A model generated the notes under the pieces. That model was not told the DNA's origin and did not search any database. It saw nothing but the letters and a program-made list of their open reading frames with translations. 64,000 bases of DNA from JABAYQ01 sp049890095 (GTDB lineage: Bacteria; Bacteroidota; Bacteroidia; Flavobacteriales; UBA7312), in contig JBMHCD010000008.1 in NCBI GenBank assembly GCA_049890095.1, positions 328,387 to 392,386 of the forward strand. The letters run 5' to 3'. Positions within the stretch are counted from its first letter, which is position 1; every line of letters begins with the position of its first letter. Both the position numbers and the translations under genes were made by a program. This document shows positions 36,870 through 46,283 of this stretch, one piece after another.

Positions 36870-37929
36870 TTTTAGTCATTTTATTTGCTGCATTAAATAA
36901 CATTTCCTTGTATAGATTAAAATTCCAATACGTATGCATTAGTTGATATCCATTTCGACAAAACTGATCAAAAACATTTTTTTGACTATAAATTAATTTC
37001 ATTTTTTCACATAAATCATTTTCGATATTACTATCAAAAATATAACCAGTTTTTTTATTTTCTATTAAATCATAATTTGCTCCTACTTTGTTATTGGACA
37101 ATACAGCTAAGCCAGCCGCAAGAGCCTCATTAATAACCAAACCCCACTGTTCTTTGTTGGATGCCAAAATCAAAACATGAGCATTTTTGTATTCATCTAA
37201 TAAATCTTGATCATATAATGCCCCTTTGAAACATATTGAATTACAAGAATATTTCTCCATCAATTCTTTAAAAAGTGGTCCATCACCAATTAAATTTAAT
37301 TTTACATCTTGTTTGTGAAATGCCATTTTAAATGATTTGATGATGTATTCAATTTGTTTTAATGGTATAAACCTTCCTACAAAAATGAAAGTAAAAAAAT
37401 CATTTCGATTTCTATCTGGATCAAAGTTTAGTTTTTCAACATCAATAACCATTGGTAAAAAATGAATATTTCCTTCCTTCATTCCGTAATAAGAAAATAA
37501 ATGTCTATGTGTATTATTACCTCCAGAAAGAGCATGAATCTTACTTAATTTAAAAACGAAGTTTAAATAAAGTTTTTTTATAATCCTTTTAAAATAATTG
37601 TTTGGAATTCTTAGTTGAGTATCCGATTCTAAACCAATAGGAGTTTTATTTTTCGAAAAAATATGAATGATTAATAAAAAAATAAAATCTAATCTATCAT
37701 AACCATTAAATACAATAACATCATATTTTTTGTAATCTAAATAAATTGTTCGGATTCGATTAAATAAATTCAACTCATTAAGAAATATCTTATTGTTAAG
37801 CAATTTTGAGGATTTTGCTGAAGTTTTTCTTTGTAAAAACTTATAATCAATACCATGCTTAGAATGCACTTTAGTTATTAAATCTAAAGTGTATGAGGCT
37901 GGCTCAGTTAGATATGAAATTATTCTCAT
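36862..37929 (-). CDS. Glycosyltransferase family 4 (GT-B)
   Basis: The 355-residue protein carries the GT4 C-terminal domain: FTFIFVGRFIPLKQIEYII, LNLIGDGPLFKELM, and the E-x7-E region EQWGLVINEALAAGLAVLS. An N-terminal hydrophobic segment (about 80-95) may associate with the membrane. Function is transfer of a sugar to the lipid-linked repeat unit. It overlaps the deacetylase (8 bp) and the polymerase (4 bp), so translation is coupled along this part of the operon. Confidence 0.93.
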   Translation of the reverse strand: MRIISYLTEPASYTLDLITKVHSKHGIDYKFLQRKTSAKSSKLLNNKIFLNELNLFNRIRTIYLDYKKYDVIVFNGYDRLDFIFLLIIHIFSKNKTPIGLESDTQLRIPNNYFKRIIKKLYLNFVFKLSKIHALSGGNNTHRHLFSYYGMKEGNIHFLPMVIDVEKLNFDPDRNRNDFFTFIFVGRFIPLKQIEYIIKSFKMAFHKQDVKLNLIGDGPLFKELMEKYSCNSICFKGALYDQDLLDEYKNAHVLILASNKEQWGLVINEALAAGLAVLSNNKVGANYDLIENKKTGYIFDSNIENDLCEKMKLIYSQKNVFDQFCRNGYQLMHTYWNFNLYKEMLFNAANKMTKND

Positions 37930-39056
37930 AAACTTGTTTTAATTACCTTAGAATCATAATAAAGAAAGCCAAGCGTTAACCAAAATAAACTACTTTGAAA
38001 AAAGTTTATTCCATTAAATGAATTTTCAAAGAAACCATTAATCATAGTATAAACTACAATAAATAACAACATTCTATAATCAGAATTAAACTTAATTCTA
38101 TTTTTTAAATGTATTAAAGATTTAAATAAAGTTCTAAACATTATAGAAAAGTAAATAGCTCCAAATATTACTCCATACTGTACAAGAGTAGATAAGTATG
38201 CATTATGAGCACCAAAATCAATAGAAACATCAGTAAAATTGATTAAGTTTTTGTCGATATATGCATAATTTTTTAACCCATAACCAAACCATAACGAGTT
38301 ACTTAATGTTTCTAATGCATATAAAATTTCATATTTTCTATTAAAAAATAATTGTTCGCTCACCAAGCGGTCAATTGTTTGAATATTACTAAATATTGTT
38401 AAAGAAATAAAAGCTCCAATTAAAGATATCAATAGGAATTTTATTAAACTAAAACGTATGATCAAAGCCAAGAATACTGCTAAAAGTGCAGATCTTGAAC
38501 CTGTTGCAAGGATTACAAATAAAAAACATATTGCTATTAAAATATTATAAAAACTTTTTTTATAATTAAATAAGAAAAGTGCAAATCCATAAACCATAAT
38601 AATAGATAGTTCATTTGGATTATAAAAGATTCCTAGATACCTGCTATCTAATGTCGGAAGACTAGAAACCAAAGATAAAAACAAAGAAGATAAAGTTATT
38701 ACCTTTAAAAACATCAAAAAGTTACTTTTAAATTTATCATATGTAAAATATATTGTACTAGTAAATAAAATAAGCTGGACAGTTTTTGCAAGAAGAAATT
38801 TAAAAGATTCAAAATCATTTATTTCTATTAAAACGAAATATAAAATATTAAGAAGAATAATTAAAAAATAAAAATTAAATGATTTATCTAAAATGGCATT
38901 TTTAATAAAGGCACTATTAAAAATTGTAAAAAAAGAAAAAACAGCTAATAGTATCAAAAAAATATTAGTAGCTAAACCATAATAACCAGAAACACTAAAA
39001 AGTAAATTATTTAATAGAAAAGCATAAGCACCATATTTTTGTAATAACCTAATCAT
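37926..39056 (-). CDS. O-antigen ligase / Wzy-like polysaccharide polymerase
   Basis: The 376-residue integral membrane protein has about ten to twelve helices and a larger extracytoplasmic loop near residues 225-275. Typical O-antigen ligase/polymerase segments are YNPNELSIIMVYGFALF, ATGSRSALLAVFLAL and the loop ending in FGAHNAYLSTLVQYGV (the conserved H-N region). It should polymerise repeat units on the periplasmic side. It overlaps the GT4 genes on both sides (4 and 8 bp). Wzy and WaaL-like ligases share this fold; the context favours polymerase. Confidence 0.9.
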   Translation of the reverse strand: MIRLLQKYGAYAFLLNNLLFSVSGYYGLATNIFLILLAVFSFFTIFNSAFIKNAILDKSFNFYFLIILLNILYFVLIEINDFESFKFLLAKTVQLILFTSTIYFTYDKFKSNFLMFLKVITLSSLFLSLVSSLPTLDSRYLGIFYNPNELSIIMVYGFALFLFNYKKSFYNILIAICFLFVILATGSRSALLAVFLALIIRFSLIKFLLISLIGAFISLTIFSNIQTIDRLVSEQLFFNRKYEILYALETLSNSLWFGYGLKNYAYIDKNLINFTDVSIDFGAHNAYLSTLVQYGVIFGAIYFSIMFRTLFKSLIHLKNRIKFNSDYRMLLFIVVYTMINGFFENSFNGINFFQSSLFWLTLGFLYYDSKVIKTSL

Positions 39057-40188
39057 TCAAATATATTGTTTGCTTTAAAAACTTACCTATAGTATTTTTA
39101 ATATTATAATTCTGATTAAATACCACTCTCTTTTTGATATGATAAAAATGCAGAATTTTTTTGGATAACTCTTTATAATCTCCTTTAGTAATTAATTGCA
39201 TTTCTTTATTATCAGCACAAATTAATTCTTCAATACCTTGATTTTTTACAGCAATAAATGGAGTTCCTGTTGACCAACTTTCTAGATAAACACAGCCAAG
39301 AGCTTCATAAAAAGATGGTAAAACAAACAAACTCAAATCATTATAAAAATCATTTAGTTTATCATGATTTATGGAATCAATAAATTTTACATTAAGCATG
39401 TTGTTTTTTGCTACGTATTCTTTGCATATTTTTAATGTCGGACCCTCTCCTACAAAAACACATTCTATGTCATAATTGGAATATTTATTATTAATTAATT
39501 CTATTGATTTAATTAATGTCATTTGATCTTTCAATGGCCAAAAATTAGCAACACAACCTATCTTAAATGTTAAAAGCGTATTATTTAGAGGGTAAAATTT
39601 AGAAGTATCAACACCATTATATAATATGCAAGATCTTTGCTTTATTTGTGGAACTATATTGATTAAATTATCTAAAACTTTTTGACTTACACCAAGATGT
39701 AAATCAACAAATAAATAATCTTTTAAAAAACGATACTTAATCCATTTATTTTGTATTGTTTTTAATAATTTAATTCTACCAGTTTTAAATTGAAGAACAT
39801 CTAAAGCATGATGTTGTAATATAGTTTTACAATTATACTTCTTCTTAATGTTTTTTAAAAAATGTAAACTAGGGTAATTAATATGACCATGAACCACAGA
39901 TTCACTTGTAATCATAATTTTCTTTTTTGTAAGAAATTGATTAAACCTTATTTGATTTAAAAAATTAAAAAAACCTGGAAAAAAAAAGGATGGAAAATCA
40001 ATTAATCTGAAAACCTCACATTTGATTCCATTGATTTCATAACTTTTATTTTTTGAAAAAAAAGAACATAATATAATTACTAATACATCATCATCAATTT
40101 GTTTATTTATTTCAATAGATTGATCAAGTAAATATGACCCTCGAAAACTTTTTTGATTCGGAAAAAAAGGTGTTAAAAACAAATACAT
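39049..40188 (-). CDS. Glycosyltransferase family 4 (GT-B)
   Basis: The 379-residue protein starts MYLFLTPFFPNQKSFRGSY, as in WcaL/other GT4 enzymes. It has the nucleotide-binding elements IGCVANFWPLKDQMTLIK, CVFVGEGPTLKICKEY and LPSFYEALGCVYLESWSTGTP (E-x7-E). HGHINYPSLHF near 105 is the acceptor-side loop. It transfers a sugar in the repeat-unit assembly. It overlaps the polymerase gene by 8 bp and shares one base with galE (stop/start). Confidence 0.92.
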   Translation of the reverse strand: MYLFLTPFFPNQKSFRGSYLLDQSIEINKQIDDDVLVIILCSFFSKNKSYEINGIKCEVFRLIDFPSFFFPGFFNFLNQIRFNQFLTKKKIMITSESVVHGHINYPSLHFLKNIKKKYNCKTILQHHALDVLQFKTGRIKLLKTIQNKWIKYRFLKDYLFVDLHLGVSQKVLDNLINIVPQIKQRSCILYNGVDTSKFYPLNNTLLTFKIGCVANFWPLKDQMTLIKSIELINNKYSNYDIECVFVGEGPTLKICKEYVAKNNMLNVKFIDSINHDKLNDFYNDLSLFVLPSFYEALGCVYLESWSTGTPFIAVKNQGIEELICADNKEMQLITKGDYKELSKKILHFYHIKKRVVFNQNYNIKNTIGKFLKQTIYLND

Positions 40189-41192
40189 TAATCAAGTTTT
40201 TGTTTATTTTTTTCCCAATTCCATGCATCTATCATGGCCTTTTCAACAGAAAATTTTGCCTTCCATCCTAAAATAGTATTTGCTTTATCACAAGAAGAAA
40301 ATATAGACTCTACATCCCCATCTCTTCGCTCAACCACTTTTTTATTTAATGAAATATTATTCGAATTCTCAAAAATATCAATTGCTTCAAAAACACTTAA
40401 ACCATTTCCTGTGCCTATATTAAAAATAAATTTCCCTGTATTCGAACACAAAAAATCGAGAGCCTTAACATGAGATAATGCAAGGTCTTGAACATGAATA
40501 TAATCTCTTATACAACTCCCGTCTTTTGTATTATAATCATTCCCAAAAATTAACAATTCCTTTCTTTCACCTGCGGCTACGGCAGTCATAATAGGAACTA
40601 AATTAGTTAAATTATCATCCGACAAATCTCCAATGAGTGAAGTTTCATGAGAGCCTATTGGATTAAAATATCTTAGTGAAACAGAATTTAAATTTGATTG
40701 CTGAAGGAGTTCTTCACATATTTGTTTAGTCTCAGCATAAGGCGAAGGTGGAATTCCAAATTTTGTTGTTTCATCAACAGGTAATTTTTCTGGTTGACCG
40801 TATACTGTGCATGAAGAAGAAAATATCAGTTTATTAATGTTGTGAAGCTTACATAACTTAATAACATTTTTCATTGAATTTACATTATTAGAATAGTATT
40901 TATTAGGATTTTTTACAGATTCAGCAACTGATTTAAACGCTGCAAAATGAATTAAAGCTTCAACATTATCATATTGATTAACTACCTCATTCATTGCGTT
41001 AAAATCAGTGCAGTCTAACAAATGAAAGTTAAGAGAATTTATATTGCATATTTTTTTTATTCCTTCTAAGTTTAAATAAGATGAATTTGAAAAGTTATCA
41101 AAAATTATTGGCTCATAGCCTGCGTTTAACAACTCAACTACAGAATGTGAACCAATATAACCTGCTCCTCCTGTTATTATAATCTTTTTCAT
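40188..41192 (-). CDS. galE: UDP-glucose 4-epimerase
   Basis: I place the start at ATG 41192, giving 334 residues; a TTG one codon earlier overlaps the upstream stop. The NAD-binding TGGAGYIGSHSVVELL, the SSSCTVYG segment, and the SPYAETKQICEELL catalytic Tyr-Lys pair are all present. RYFNPIGSH and the C-terminal RDGDVESIFSSCDKA are diagnostic of GalE. It interconverts UDP-glucose and UDP-galactose, so galactose is a likely component of the polymer. It is coupled to the upstream 382-residue gene by a TGATG overlap. Confidence 0.95.
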   Translation of the reverse strand: MKKIIITGGAGYIGSHSVVELLNAGYEPIIFDNFSNSSYLNLEGIKKICNINSLNFHLLDCTDFNAMNEVVNQYDNVEALIHFAAFKSVAESVKNPNKYYSNNVNSMKNVIKLCKLHNINKLIFSSSCTVYGQPEKLPVDETTKFGIPPSPYAETKQICEELLQQSNLNSVSLRYFNPIGSHETSLIGDLSDDNLTNLVPIMTAVAAGERKELLIFGNDYNTKDGSCIRDYIHVQDLALSHVKALDFLCSNTGKFIFNIGTGNGLSVFEAIDIFENSNNISLNKKVVERRDGDVESIFSSCDKANTILGWKAKFSVEKAMIDAWNWEKNKQKLD

Positions 41193-42340
41193 CAAGAAAG
41201 TAATTTTAAAAATAATTCTTTATCAAAAGGTTGATAAAACTCTTTGGATGCTTTAGTTTGTTTATCTAAAAGTTGCTGATAAAAATTATTATCGTACAGT
41301 TTAATTAAAGCATCAAAAAAGTCTATTTCTGTATATGGAAAATTAAAATCATTTTCAAATAAACAAAAATCTGTGCAAAATCGGGTAAAAAGAGATGGAA
41401 TACCATTGCATAAACCATCAAAAACCATTGTTGAATATTCTGTTAAGTGAAGACTGCAAGTAGCAAAACATTCTTCATTAGATTTTGGAGAATCTAAAAC
41501 AAATTTAAATTTATATAATTCAGAAATGTCAATACAATTATCAAATCTTGGATGATGTCTTAAATAAAAATTAACATTTAATTGTTTTTGTTCTACCATT
41601 TTAAACAATTTAATTGTTTCGTTTAATAGCAGTAAATTAGTTGACAATGAATGACTATTAGTAAATTGAAGAGAAAATAAAATATTTCCATTAAACTCCA
41701 ATTTCTTATCTCCATAATTTCTAATAGGGCCTCCTACAACAATTGCATTGTTTTTAAAATAATCTCCCCCATCGATATTTACGAGTTGTTGCTTTACTTT
41801 TTGACCATGAATCAAAACCTTAACTTTATTTTTAATCAAGTTAGGAGCTATTTCATTATTCAGAAAATAACCTTCATATTTATTTGATATTACTCCATGC
41901 TGATAATCATAAATATTTGCTTGATTAAATACATTTTTTAAAAAATGTTGCATACTTTGAGATATGGTTATAATATTTTTCACATTATTTTTTTTAATAA
42001 ATAGGAAAGACAAAAGTTTTCCTATTTTTTCATCCTTTAAATAAGTATTGGTTTGCCAAAAAAATAACCGTCTAAAAAAAAGTATAATTAAAAAGAAAAA
42101 ATCAAATTTTATAGCATCCTTATTTCTTTCAGTTCTTGAAATAAAATTTGGCTCTTCAATCAATAAATAGGTAATATTATTTTGTTTGCATGTTTCTAAT
42201 AATAAATCGAGAGATCTAATTTTATTAGAACCAATATTAAAATGTTGAGGGTAATAAAATAAAACATCAATTGTTTTATTGGTTAAAAAAGAATTATAAA
42301 ATTGAAAAAATGAAATAAATAAATTAGAAAATTTTGTCAA
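41192..42340 (-). CDS. Uncharacterised polysaccharide-cluster protein, possible GT-B type transferase
   Basis: I do not recognise this family firmly. The likely start is TTG 42340, 9 bp after the Wzc stop, because the next methionine is about 135 residues in. The 382-residue protein has no signal peptide. The second half has features of GT-B sugar or polyol-phosphate transferases: LRHHPRFDN near residue 255, then HLTEYSTMVFDGLCNGIPSLF, where a serine and an acidic residue bind the nucleotide phosphates. The same pattern occurs in capsule-synthesis and sialyltransferase-like proteins. Position between wzc and galE says it acts in polymer assembly, perhaps as the fifth transferase. Confidence 0.72.
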   Translation of the reverse strand: MTKFSNLFISFFQFYNSFLTNKTIDVLFYYPQHFNIGSNKIRSLDLLLETCKQNNITYLLIEEPNFISRTERNKDAIKFDFFFLIILFFRRLFFWQTNTYLKDEKIGKLLSFLFIKKNNVKNIITISQSMQHFLKNVFNQANIYDYQHGVISNKYEGYFLNNEIAPNLIKNKVKVLIHGQKVKQQLVNIDGGDYFKNNAIVVGGPIRNYGDKKLEFNGNILFSLQFTNSHSLSTNLLLLNETIKLFKMVEQKQLNVNFYLRHHPRFDNCIDISELYKFKFVLDSPKSNEECFATCSLHLTEYSTMVFDGLCNGIPSLFTRFCTDFCLFENDFNFPYTEIDFFDALIKLYDNNFYQQLLDKQTKASKEFYQPFDKELFLKLLS

Positions 42341-42349
42341 GATGATATA

Positions 42350-44686
42350 CTATGAATTTGATTGACTACCTTCTTCATTAACGTAATAATTATAATAATT
42401 ATAATTATATCCGTACCCATAATTGTACCCATATCCTAAGGTATATTCTGCATCATTTAACACTAAACAAATATTTTTAATTTTTTTAGTTTGATACATT
42501 TCATTAATATAGGATAGAAAATCCCCTTTAGTATAATTCTGTCGAATAACGTACAAAGTTAAATCTGATTTATCCATAAGTGTTAAAGCATCTGAAACTA
42601 AGCAAATTGGAGGAGAATCAATGATAACATAATCGAATCTTTGTTTAAGATCATCAATCAGATTAGTCATCAAATGGTTTTCTAAAAGTTCTGCAGGGTT
42701 TGGTGGATTAGGACCAGAGTTTATAAAACTCAAATTTTTGAAATCTGTTTTCAAAATTAATTCATCAATACTAATCGATCCAGAAAGATAGTTTGACAAA
42801 CCTGAAGAATTATCTTTTTCAAAAACTTTATAAATTCTTGGCTTCCTTAAATCGGCACCAATTATGATTGTTTTTTTATCTGCAATAGAATATAAAGATG
42901 CTAAGTTTTCTGCACAAAATGTCTTTCCTTCACCACTAATCGAAGAAGTTAACAATATAACTTTTCCTGTCTCATTATTATTTTCAATTAAAAATTCGAT
43001 ATTTAATTTTAGATTTCTAAAGCTTTCTGAAATAGTTGATTTTGAATTTTTCAATACAATAAGTTCATCTCCTCCAAAGTTTTTACCTACTGAACCAATA
43101 AATGGGATATCAGTTATTTTCTTTATATCCCCCAGGGTCATTATAGAATTATTAATTGTTTGTTTTAAGGTAAAAAATAGAGTTGGTAAAATGAGTGCCA
43201 AAATAACAGCAATTAGATAATTTTGTCTAGTATTTGGACTAACTAGTTTCCCATTTTGAATTAAAGCTGGTTCTAAAACTTTTGCATTTGCAATATTGCT
43301 AGCTGAAAGTAAACCTGTTTCTGTTCTTTTTTGCATTAGAAATAAATAAATACTTTCAGACAATTTATAATGTCGTTCAATATTTATTAATTGTCTTTCT
43401 ACATATGGTAAACTATTAATAATATTTTCTGAAAGTTCAATTCTGCTATTTATATCATCCAAAAATATCTGATTAGTTCTTTTTTGTCCCTTTATAGATT
43501 CAAGTATTTTTTGTTTAATATTTTGAATTTTTAAATTGATATTATTCTTTAAAGGATTATTTAATGTTCCTTCAGGATCCAAAAGATTAGCTTCAATTTG
43601 AAGAGACACAAGCTCTTCTGATAACTTAGAAATTAAAGGGTTGTCTATTCCATAGACTGATGGAACTATAATATCTGTATATGTATTTTTTTTAAGTAAA
43701 AACTCCTCTAAATAGGCAAAATATTTTTGTTCGATTATTACCTTTGATTTATCTAATTGTAAATCATTAATTTTTTGATAAAACCGTTCTGAATCCTTAT
43801 CAACTTCAGAAATTTTATTATTCTTTTTAAAATCTTGTAATTTAATTTCAATTTTACTTAATGAATCTTTAATTTCAACAATTTGAGAATCAATAAACTT
43901 CAATGTATTATCTGAAGATTTATTTTTGTAATTGAGATTATCTTGAATGTACATTTCTGCAAGCTTATTTAAAAAAGCTGTTTCTTTAGCCAAATCTTCG
44001 CCCTGAATACTCAAATTTAAAATAGATGCATCTTTATACAAACGATCAACAACTAACTTAGCCTTGTACTTTTTAGTTATTGGATGAAGACTTGTCCATT
44101 TTACTACAGTTAAAGGATAATAATTAATAGTTTCGTCTAAGACAAAATTTTCATTAAATAAAATTTTAAAGTGTCCTTCTCCATAACTGATGAATTCATC
44201 AAAACTATACTTTACAAAGTCTTTATCATCAATGCTAATTGAAAAATGTTTCTTGTCAATTACTTTTATAACCGCTTTTAATCCATAGTTTTTTTCCAAA
44301 TTGTAAGGAACAAAAGTTATAGGTCTAAAATTATAGGTTTCGACTGTTTTTATATCCCCTTGAATAAAGTACGATATATTAAAATTGAGTTCATCTAACG
44401 TTTTATATATTAATGGATAAGAAGATAAAAATGAAATTTCATCCGTAAAATTAATATTAGATAGAGTTGGATCGTCTATAAAATCAGATAAGGGATTTAA
44501 ATTATTTTCATTGGATTGTATATGTATTGTTAAATTATTGAAATAACTTTCATTAGAGTATCTGTTAAATAATAATGCTACAAAAAGAAATAAAAAAAGA
44601 TTGATAACAAACCAGTACCAATTTTCTCGTAGAACATGGATAATTTTATATACCGAAAAAAAATCTTCTTGTTGAAATTTAGACAT
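42350..44686 (-). CDS. wzc: Wzc-like polysaccharide co-polymerase and tyrosine autokinase
   Basis: The 778-residue protein has a Wzz domain with membrane helix 1 (about 22-40), a long periplasmic coiled-coil region (about 260-480) and membrane helix 2 (about 490-510). A cytoplasmic BY-kinase domain follows: Walker A SISGEGKTF (near 583), Walker A' ADLRKPRIYKVF, Walker B VIIDSPPICLVSD. The last 35 residues hold 11 tyrosines in GYGYNYGYGYNY-type repeats, the autophosphorylation cluster. Cycling of tyrosine phosphorylation controls polymer length and export. It pairs with Wza directly upstream (stop/start adjacent). Confidence 0.95.
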   Translation of the reverse strand: MSKFQQEDFFSVYKIIHVLRENWYWFVINLFLFLFVALLFNRYSNESYFNNLTIHIQSNENNLNPLSDFIDDPTLSNINFTDEISFLSSYPLIYKTLDELNFNISYFIQGDIKTVETYNFRPITFVPYNLEKNYGLKAVIKVIDKKHFSISIDDKDFVKYSFDEFISYGEGHFKILFNENFVLDETINYYPLTVVKWTSLHPITKKYKAKLVVDRLYKDASILNLSIQGEDLAKETAFLNKLAEMYIQDNLNYKNKSSDNTLKFIDSQIVEIKDSLSKIEIKLQDFKKNNKISEVDKDSERFYQKINDLQLDKSKVIIEQKYFAYLEEFLLKKNTYTDIIVPSVYGIDNPLISKLSEELVSLQIEANLLDPEGTLNNPLKNNINLKIQNIKQKILESIKGQKRTNQIFLDDINSRIELSENIINSLPYVERQLINIERHYKLSESIYLFLMQKRTETGLLSASNIANAKVLEPALIQNGKLVSPNTRQNYLIAVILALILPTLFFTLKQTINNSIMTLGDIKKITDIPFIGSVGKNFGGDELIVLKNSKSTISESFRNLKLNIEFLIENNNETGKVILLTSSISGEGKTFCAENLASLYSIADKKTIIIGADLRKPRIYKVFEKDNSSGLSNYLSGSISIDELILKTDFKNLSFINSGPNPPNPAELLENHLMTNLIDDLKQRFDYVIIDSPPICLVSDALTLMDKSDLTLYVIRQNYTKGDFLSYINEMYQTKKIKNICLVLNDAEYTLGYGYNYGYGYNYNYYNYYVNEEGSQSNS

Positions 44687-45427
44687 TTAATTATTTGTTT
44701 GAGATATCAATATATATAAAGAAATGGTTGAAAGTAAAATAGATATTGCTGAACTCAAATTATTTAAAACAATAAATCTTTTTTTAACAGGAAGGACAAA
44801 AACAATATCATTAGTTTCTAAATAAAAATTTGGGTTTTTAGAAACACTAGGATCACTTAGGTCAAGATAATTAATTAAGGATTTACCTTCATTAAAACTA
44901 ATAATTTTAATTTTTTTTCGATTAGCTTCCATATTAAACCCTCCTGCTAAACTTATAGCATCTAAAATGTTTAATTTTTTATTTTGAACTAAAAACTTTC
45001 CTGGACTAGCAACTTCACCTAAAACATTTATTTCAAAATTTAATTGATTAACTTTTACAGATGGATTTTGCAAAAATTTAGATGAAAGATCTGCTATATC
45101 TTTTTCTGCTTGCATAAAAGTTTTACCTTCTAAATAAACTTCTCCTATCAAAGGCAATGAAACAAAACCAGAATCATTTATGGTATAACCATCTAAATAT
45201 GGGTTATAAAATTGTGAATTATTGACTTTCTTATTAAATAAATCATACTCAGACGGAGTACTTGTATGAATAATTACACTTATCAAGTCTCCCTTTTGAA
45301 GTTTTTTTGCATACTTAAAACTAGAATATGTAATATCTTTTTTAGATGAAAAAAGATCAATATCCTTAGTTGTTATACACGAAGTCAAAGAAAAAAAAAC
45401 TAATAAAAGTGAAAAATATCTTAACAT
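44687..45427 (-). CDS. wza: Polysaccharide export lipoprotein Wza
   Basis: The 246-residue protein has a lipoprotein signal with the lipobox LTSC (Cys near residue 17). A Poly_export domain (about 42-125: GDLISVIIHTSTPSEYDLF, GFVSLPLIGEVYLEGKT) and an SLBB domain (about 130-215, VLGEVASPGKFLV) follow. The final 25 residues are a hydrophobic helix, which in Wza forms the outer-membrane pore. It is shorter than E. coli Wza, as usual in Bacteroidota. It is the first gene of the polysaccharide operon, 20 bp after a -7 promoter element. Confidence 0.94.
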   Translation of the reverse strand: MLRYFSLLLVFFSLTSCITTKDIDLFSSKKDITYSSFKYAKKLQKGDLISVIIHTSTPSEYDLFNKKVNNSQFYNPYLDGYTINDSGFVSLPLIGEVYLEGKTFMQAEKDIADLSSKFLQNPSVKVNQLNFEINVLGEVASPGKFLVQNKKLNILDAISLAGGFNMEANRKKIKIISFNEGKSLINYLDLSDPSVSKNPNFYLETNDIVFVLPVKKRFIVLNNLSSAISILLSTISLYILISQTNN

Positions 45428-45446
45428 ATAAATTAATCCGTTTCAA

Positions 45447-45454
45447 CAAATATA
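45447..45454 (-). promoter_or_regulatory. -7 promoter element of the polysaccharide operon
   Basis: The minus strand reads TATATTTG (TAnnTTTG), 19 bp before the wza ATG and inside the 28-bp gap after the hydrolase stop. A start about 6 nt downstream would leave a leader of about 14 nt. No -33 TTG is seen at the usual spacing. Confidence 0.5.
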
Positions 45455-45455
45455 G

Positions 45456-46283
45456 TTAATTACTTTTTTTGAAGAAGGAAATAGTTTCTCTTATAACCAA
45501 TTCTAGCTCTTTTGATAGATTACTTTCTTCAAACGGATGTTTTGAATTAAACACATGATTTCCATCTTTCACTATTAAAAGTTTGGAGTTTTTAATCCAG
45601 CTACTCAGTTGTTTAGCTTCTGAAACATCCACTGTAGTGTCTTGATCTCCATGAACAATTAAGGTAGGAATAGTAAGATTTTTGGATGCATCTGAAATTG
45701 TCAATTTTTTTTCATTTTCTATAAAATCTAAATAAAATTGATAGTAAAGAGGCATTTGCTGATTTGTTCTTGAATTAAATACATAAACAACTCCTTTTTT
45801 CTGCCAAAAGTCTAGTTTATCTTTGTCAAAACGAGATTTATAATCGCATACACTTGCCCATGAAACTACTTTTTTAATAGTTGAATTTTCATGAGCAGTT
45901 AAGATAGATATTCCGCCTCCTCTGCTATGTCCTAGTAGAAATATATTATTTACATCAATTGAATTAGAGTGTTCTTTTATTACCCATTCAATTACTTTGC
46001 TTAAATCATATTTTTCTTTGCTAAAGTTATTTTCTGCAAAAGATTGTAAATCTGTAAAACTCAATAAATCTTTTTGACTGACACCATTATGTGAAAAATT
46101 AAATTTTAAAAAAGATAAACCATTTTCTACAAATTTTTTAGCAATATAATTGAAAGGTCCCCAATCTTTAAAGCCTTTAAAACCATGGCAAAAAATTACA
46201 AGTGGTGCATTTTCATTTTTTGAAAAATGTAAATCAATTATAATTGGCTTGTTATTTGCTCCTTTTATCGAAAAAACCAACAT
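45456..46283 (-). CDS. Alpha/beta hydrolase
   Basis: The 275-residue protein has the alpha/beta hydrolase fold. The oxyanion segment is FCHGFKGFKDWG (about 32-43). The nucleophile elbow is LLGHSRGGG (Ser120). The acid lies in VHGDQDTTVD (near 212) and the histidine in KDGNHVFN (near 238). There is no signal peptide. Such proteins are esterases or peptidases of the dienelactone-hydrolase/BAAT-like group; the substrate is unknown. It shares its start codon region with the end of the secreted protein gene upstream (1-bp overlap) and precedes the polysaccharide operon, with a promoter between. Confidence 0.9.
   Translation of the reverse strand: MLVFSIKGANNKPIIIDLHFSKNENAPLVIFCHGFKGFKDWGPFNYIAKKFVENGLSFLKFNFSHNGVSQKDLLSFTDLQSFAENNFSKEKYDLSKVIEWVIKEHSNSIDVNNIFLLGHSRGGGISILTAHENSTIKKVVSWASVCDYKSRFDKDKLDFWQKKGVVYVFNSRTNQQMPLYYQFYLDFIENEKKLTISDASKNLTIPTLIVHGDQDTTVDVSEAKQLSSWIKNSKLLIVKDGNHVFNSKHPFEESNLSKELELVIRETISFFKKSN

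Noticed and set aside
42864..43220. 118-residue open frame on the plus strand
   Set aside because: It lies wholly antisense to the kinase part of wzc, with no family features or ribosome site.
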